Source: Bryobacterales bacterium (lineage in GTDB: Bacteria; Acidobacteriota; Terriglobia; Bryobacterales; Bryobacteraceae). Taken from it: DNA of 32,512 bases. Below the pieces are notes generated by a model. It was not told the DNA's origin. It searched no databases and was given only the letters and a program-made list of their open reading frames with translations. Positions 30,724 to 32,512 of this stretch are shown piece by piece. How positions within the stretch are numbered: position 1 is the stretch's first letter; every line of letters begins with the position of its first letter. The position numbers and the translations under genes are program-made. The stretch covers positions 677 through 33,188 of the forward strand of contig PMTT01000756.1 of assembly GCA_003167275.1 (NCBI GenBank). Direction: 5' to 3'.

Positions 30724-32040
30724 ATGCCATCCGCGCCCGAGCTACTCCCCTATCAACGAATCCGCGAAGACCTGTTCCGGCCGCTCTCGCGCGTCAGCGG
30801 GCGGTACCTGCTCGCGACCCTGATCGCCTTCATCGTGGGCGCCGGCGGACTGGCCGCCTGGGGTCTGCAGCTTCGCCGCGGAATGGGCGTCACCGGTTTG
30901 CAGCGGCCCGTCTTCTGGGGAATCTACATTGTCGACTTCGTCTTCTGGATCGGCATCTCGCATGCCGGCACGCTGATCTCGGCTATCCTGCGGCTTACCG
31001 GCGCCGCCTGGCGCAAGCCCGTCACGCGCGCGGCCGAGGCCATCACGGTCTTCGCGCTGATGATCGGCGGCATGTTCCCCATCATCCACCTGGGCCGCGC
31101 CTGGCTGTTCTACTGGCTGCTGCCGTATCCCAACTCGCGGCTGCTCTGGCCCAATTTCCGCTCCCCGCTCCTGTGGGATCTTACGGCCATCGTCACCTAT
31201 GTCACCGGCAGCATCATCTATCTCTACCTGCCGCTGATTCCCGATCTGGCGCAACTCGCGGAGCATAATACGCCCTGGCGGAAAAGGCTCTACCGCACGC
31301 TGTCGCTCGGCTGGACCGGCAGCGACCGCGAGTGGCACGCCCTGGAGCGCGCCATGAAGCTGATGGCCTGCATCATCCTGGCGGTGGCCGTTTCGGTGCA
31401 CACGGTGGTCGCCTGGGATTTCGCGATGGCGCTCGCGCCCATGTGGCACTCGACCATCTTCGGCCCCTATTTCGTCACGGGCGCGATCTTCAGCGGGATC
31501 GCCGCGCTGGTGCTGGCCATGGTCATCATCCGCAAGGTGCTTGGTCTGGAGGCCTATCTCACTCGGCACCACTTCGACCGTCTGGCCAAGCTGCTGCTAC
31601 TCATGAGCCTGCTGTGGTTCTACTTCACAATCGCCGAGAACCTCACGGTCTGGTACGGTAACGAGCCCAAGGAGATGGCCGTCTTCGGCGCCCGGACGCG
31701 CGCGCATTACGCACCTTACTTCTGGATCATGATGTTCCTGAACTTCGTGGTTCCGTTCGTCCTGCTCGGGATCCGCCGCTTGCGCACCATCACGGGCGCT
31801 ACCGTCGCTTCGGTCTCGGTGCTCGTCGGGATGTGGCTGGAGCGTTTCGTGATCGTCGTGCCGACGCTCGCCAACCCGCGGCTCCCTGCCGCGTCCAGCT
31901 TCTATACGCCCACCTGGGTCGAAGCCGCCATCACCGCCGCCACCTTTGCCGCCATGGCCATGCTGTACATGATTTTTGCGAAGCTGTTCCCGATCATCGC
32001 CGTGTGGGAGTTCAAACCGCATCCGCAGGAGGAGGAGTGA
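30724..32040 (+). CDS. actC: NrfD-family quinol-binding membrane subunit (ActC)
   Basis: A 438-aa integral membrane protein of the NrfD/PsrC family with about ten predicted helices (for example 27-47, [63 protein letters not shown]). It oxidises quinol and passes electrons to the ferredoxin-like subunit. The conserved H and D in SHAGTLIS and the HLGR segment lie where the family has quinol-site and proton-path residues. It starts at ATG 30724, one base after the previous stop, and its TGA is 2 nt before actD, so the operon is tightly coupled. The C-terminus ends in a short charged tail, HPQEEE. Confidence 0.94.
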   Translation: MPSAPELLPYQRIREDLFRPLSRVSGRYLLATLIAFIVGAGGLAAWGLQLRRGMGVTGLQRPVFWGIYIVDFVFWIGISHAGTLISAILRLTGAAWRKPVTRAAEAITVFALMIGGMFPIIHLGRAWLFYWLLPYPNSRLLWPNFRSPLLWDLTAIVTYVTGSIIYLYLPLIPDLAQLAEHNTPWRKRLYRTLSLGWTGSDREWHALERAMKLMACIILAVAVSVHTVVAWDFAMALAPMWHSTIFGPYFVTGAIFSGIAALVLAMVIIRKVLGLEAYLTRHHFDRLAKLLLLMSLLWFYFTIAENLTVWYGNEPKEMAVFGARTRAHYAPYFWIMMFLNFVVPFVLLGIRRLRTITGATVASVSVLVGMWLERFVIVVPTLANPRLPAASSFYTPTWVEAAITAATFAAMAMLYMIFAKLFPIIAVWEFKPHPQEEE

Positions 32041-32042
32041 GC

Positions 32043-32512
32043 ATGTATCTGATGGGCGAGTTCCGCGAGAAAGATCGGGCCGCCGCGGCCATCCGGTCGC
32101 TGCGCGCGAGCGGAATCGACACCGGGGATCTCGACCTGTTCTCCGAGGAGCCGGTGGAGTTTCCGCGCGGCGTGCTGGACCGCCCCAGCAGCATGTCCCG
32201 GGTGTCGGTTGCGGGCGCGATCTTGCTCGGCACGCTCGCGACCGCTTTCATCTGGTGGACCCAGCACAACTACCCGCTGGTCACCGGCGGCATGCCGATC
32301 TTCTCGTTCTGGGCGACCGGCGTGATCACGTTCGAGATGACCATGCTGGGCGCAATCGTGGCGACCTTTGGCTGGTTCCTGTGGGAGAGCGGCCTCGTCC
32401 GACGTCGCGACCGCAGAGCACCCGTCCCGGATGTGGATCCCGGCTCTATGTGCCTGCGGGTCCGCTGCCGCGTCAGCCAGGCCGCCGAGGCAATCGACGC
32501 CCTGCGCAGGGC
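32043..32512 (+). CDS. actD: ActD, small membrane subunit of alternative complex III (partial, cut by window edge)
   Basis: Open from ATG 32043 to the right edge: 156 codons, no stop in the window. The sequence starts [20 protein letters not shown], a soluble alpha/beta-like start. It continues with TM helices at about 54-72 and 93-114, separated by the [19 protein letters not shown] stretch typical of ActD (DUF3341 family). In family members this loop precedes a second hydrophobic segment, followed by a cytoplasmic part. ActD binds beside ActC in alternative complex III. The next genes of such operons (ActE cytochrome, ActF, oxidase subunits) are expected beyond the edge but cannot be seen. 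Confidence 0.9.
   Translation, partial: MYLMGEFREKDRAAAAIRSLRASGIDTGDLDLFSEEPVEFPRGVLDRPSSMSRVSVAGAILLGTLATAFIWWTQHNYPLVTGGMPIFSFWATGVITFEMTMLGAIVATFGWFLWESGLVRRRDRRAPVPDVDPGSMCLRVRCRVSQAAEAIDALRR

Noticed and set aside
1-32512. Prophage, integrative element or genomic island
   Set aside because: No integrase, transposase, tRNA or attachment-like direct repeats were seen, and base composition appears even.

Overview
The window is a GC-rich chromosomal segment, most likely from a soil-type Acidobacteriota (Bryobacteraceae / 'Ca. Solibacter'-like). This is inferred from three things: the gene mix (alternative complex III, GH51 glycosidase, FGE plus sulfatase, YVTN and FG-GAP secreted proteins), the Tat-type secreted enzymes, and the many short palindromic repeats between genes. 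No tRNA, rRNA, CRISPR array, transposase or phage gene was seen.

Layout. (1) 62-7503, minus strand: a chemosensory operon in the order STAS protein, CheA, chemoreceptor, CheW, CheY-like regulator, CheR, CheB. The receptor gene is broken by one extra base in a GGG run (4620-4622). (2) 7744-9075, plus strand: a protein with a deoxyribosyltransferase/TIR-like N-terminal domain and a TPR-like C-terminal half. It resembles the bacterial relatives of the animal ASK1/MAP3K 'TRAFs-binding' region and is the best candidate here for an undescribed signalling or conflict protein. (3) 9098-18825, minus strand: a Tat-exported GH51 arabinofuranosidase, a small orphan protein, a beta-propeller phosphoesterase, a receiver-less OmpR-type DNA-binding protein, a CcoI/FixI-like P-type ATPase that has lost its whole catalytic middle in frame, an Rrf2 regulator with three cysteines, an FG-GAP repeat protein and a secreted lactonase-type propeller. 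(4) 19010-22272: a parvulin gene translationally coupled to a formylglycine-generating enzyme, convergent with a sulfatase that carries the matching CxPxR target site. (5) 22504-27143, plus strand: a secreted oligopeptidase-B-like peptidase, then a two-gene ABC transporter. (6) 27305 to the right edge, plus strand: an alternative complex III operon (pentaheme cytochrome, molybdopterin-oxidoreductase-like subunit, separate ferredoxin-like subunit, NrfD/ActC, and ActD cut by the window edge).

Between these units lie at least six families of short inverted repeats. Some sit exactly at gene ends and probably act as terminators. One copy is translated inside the actB gene, and the unusual C-terminal tail of CheA is also encoded by palindromic DNA. 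The genes form largely independent modules: sensing, polysaccharide/sulfate-ester breakdown with secreted enzymes, peptide degradation, and quinol oxidation in the respiratory chain.
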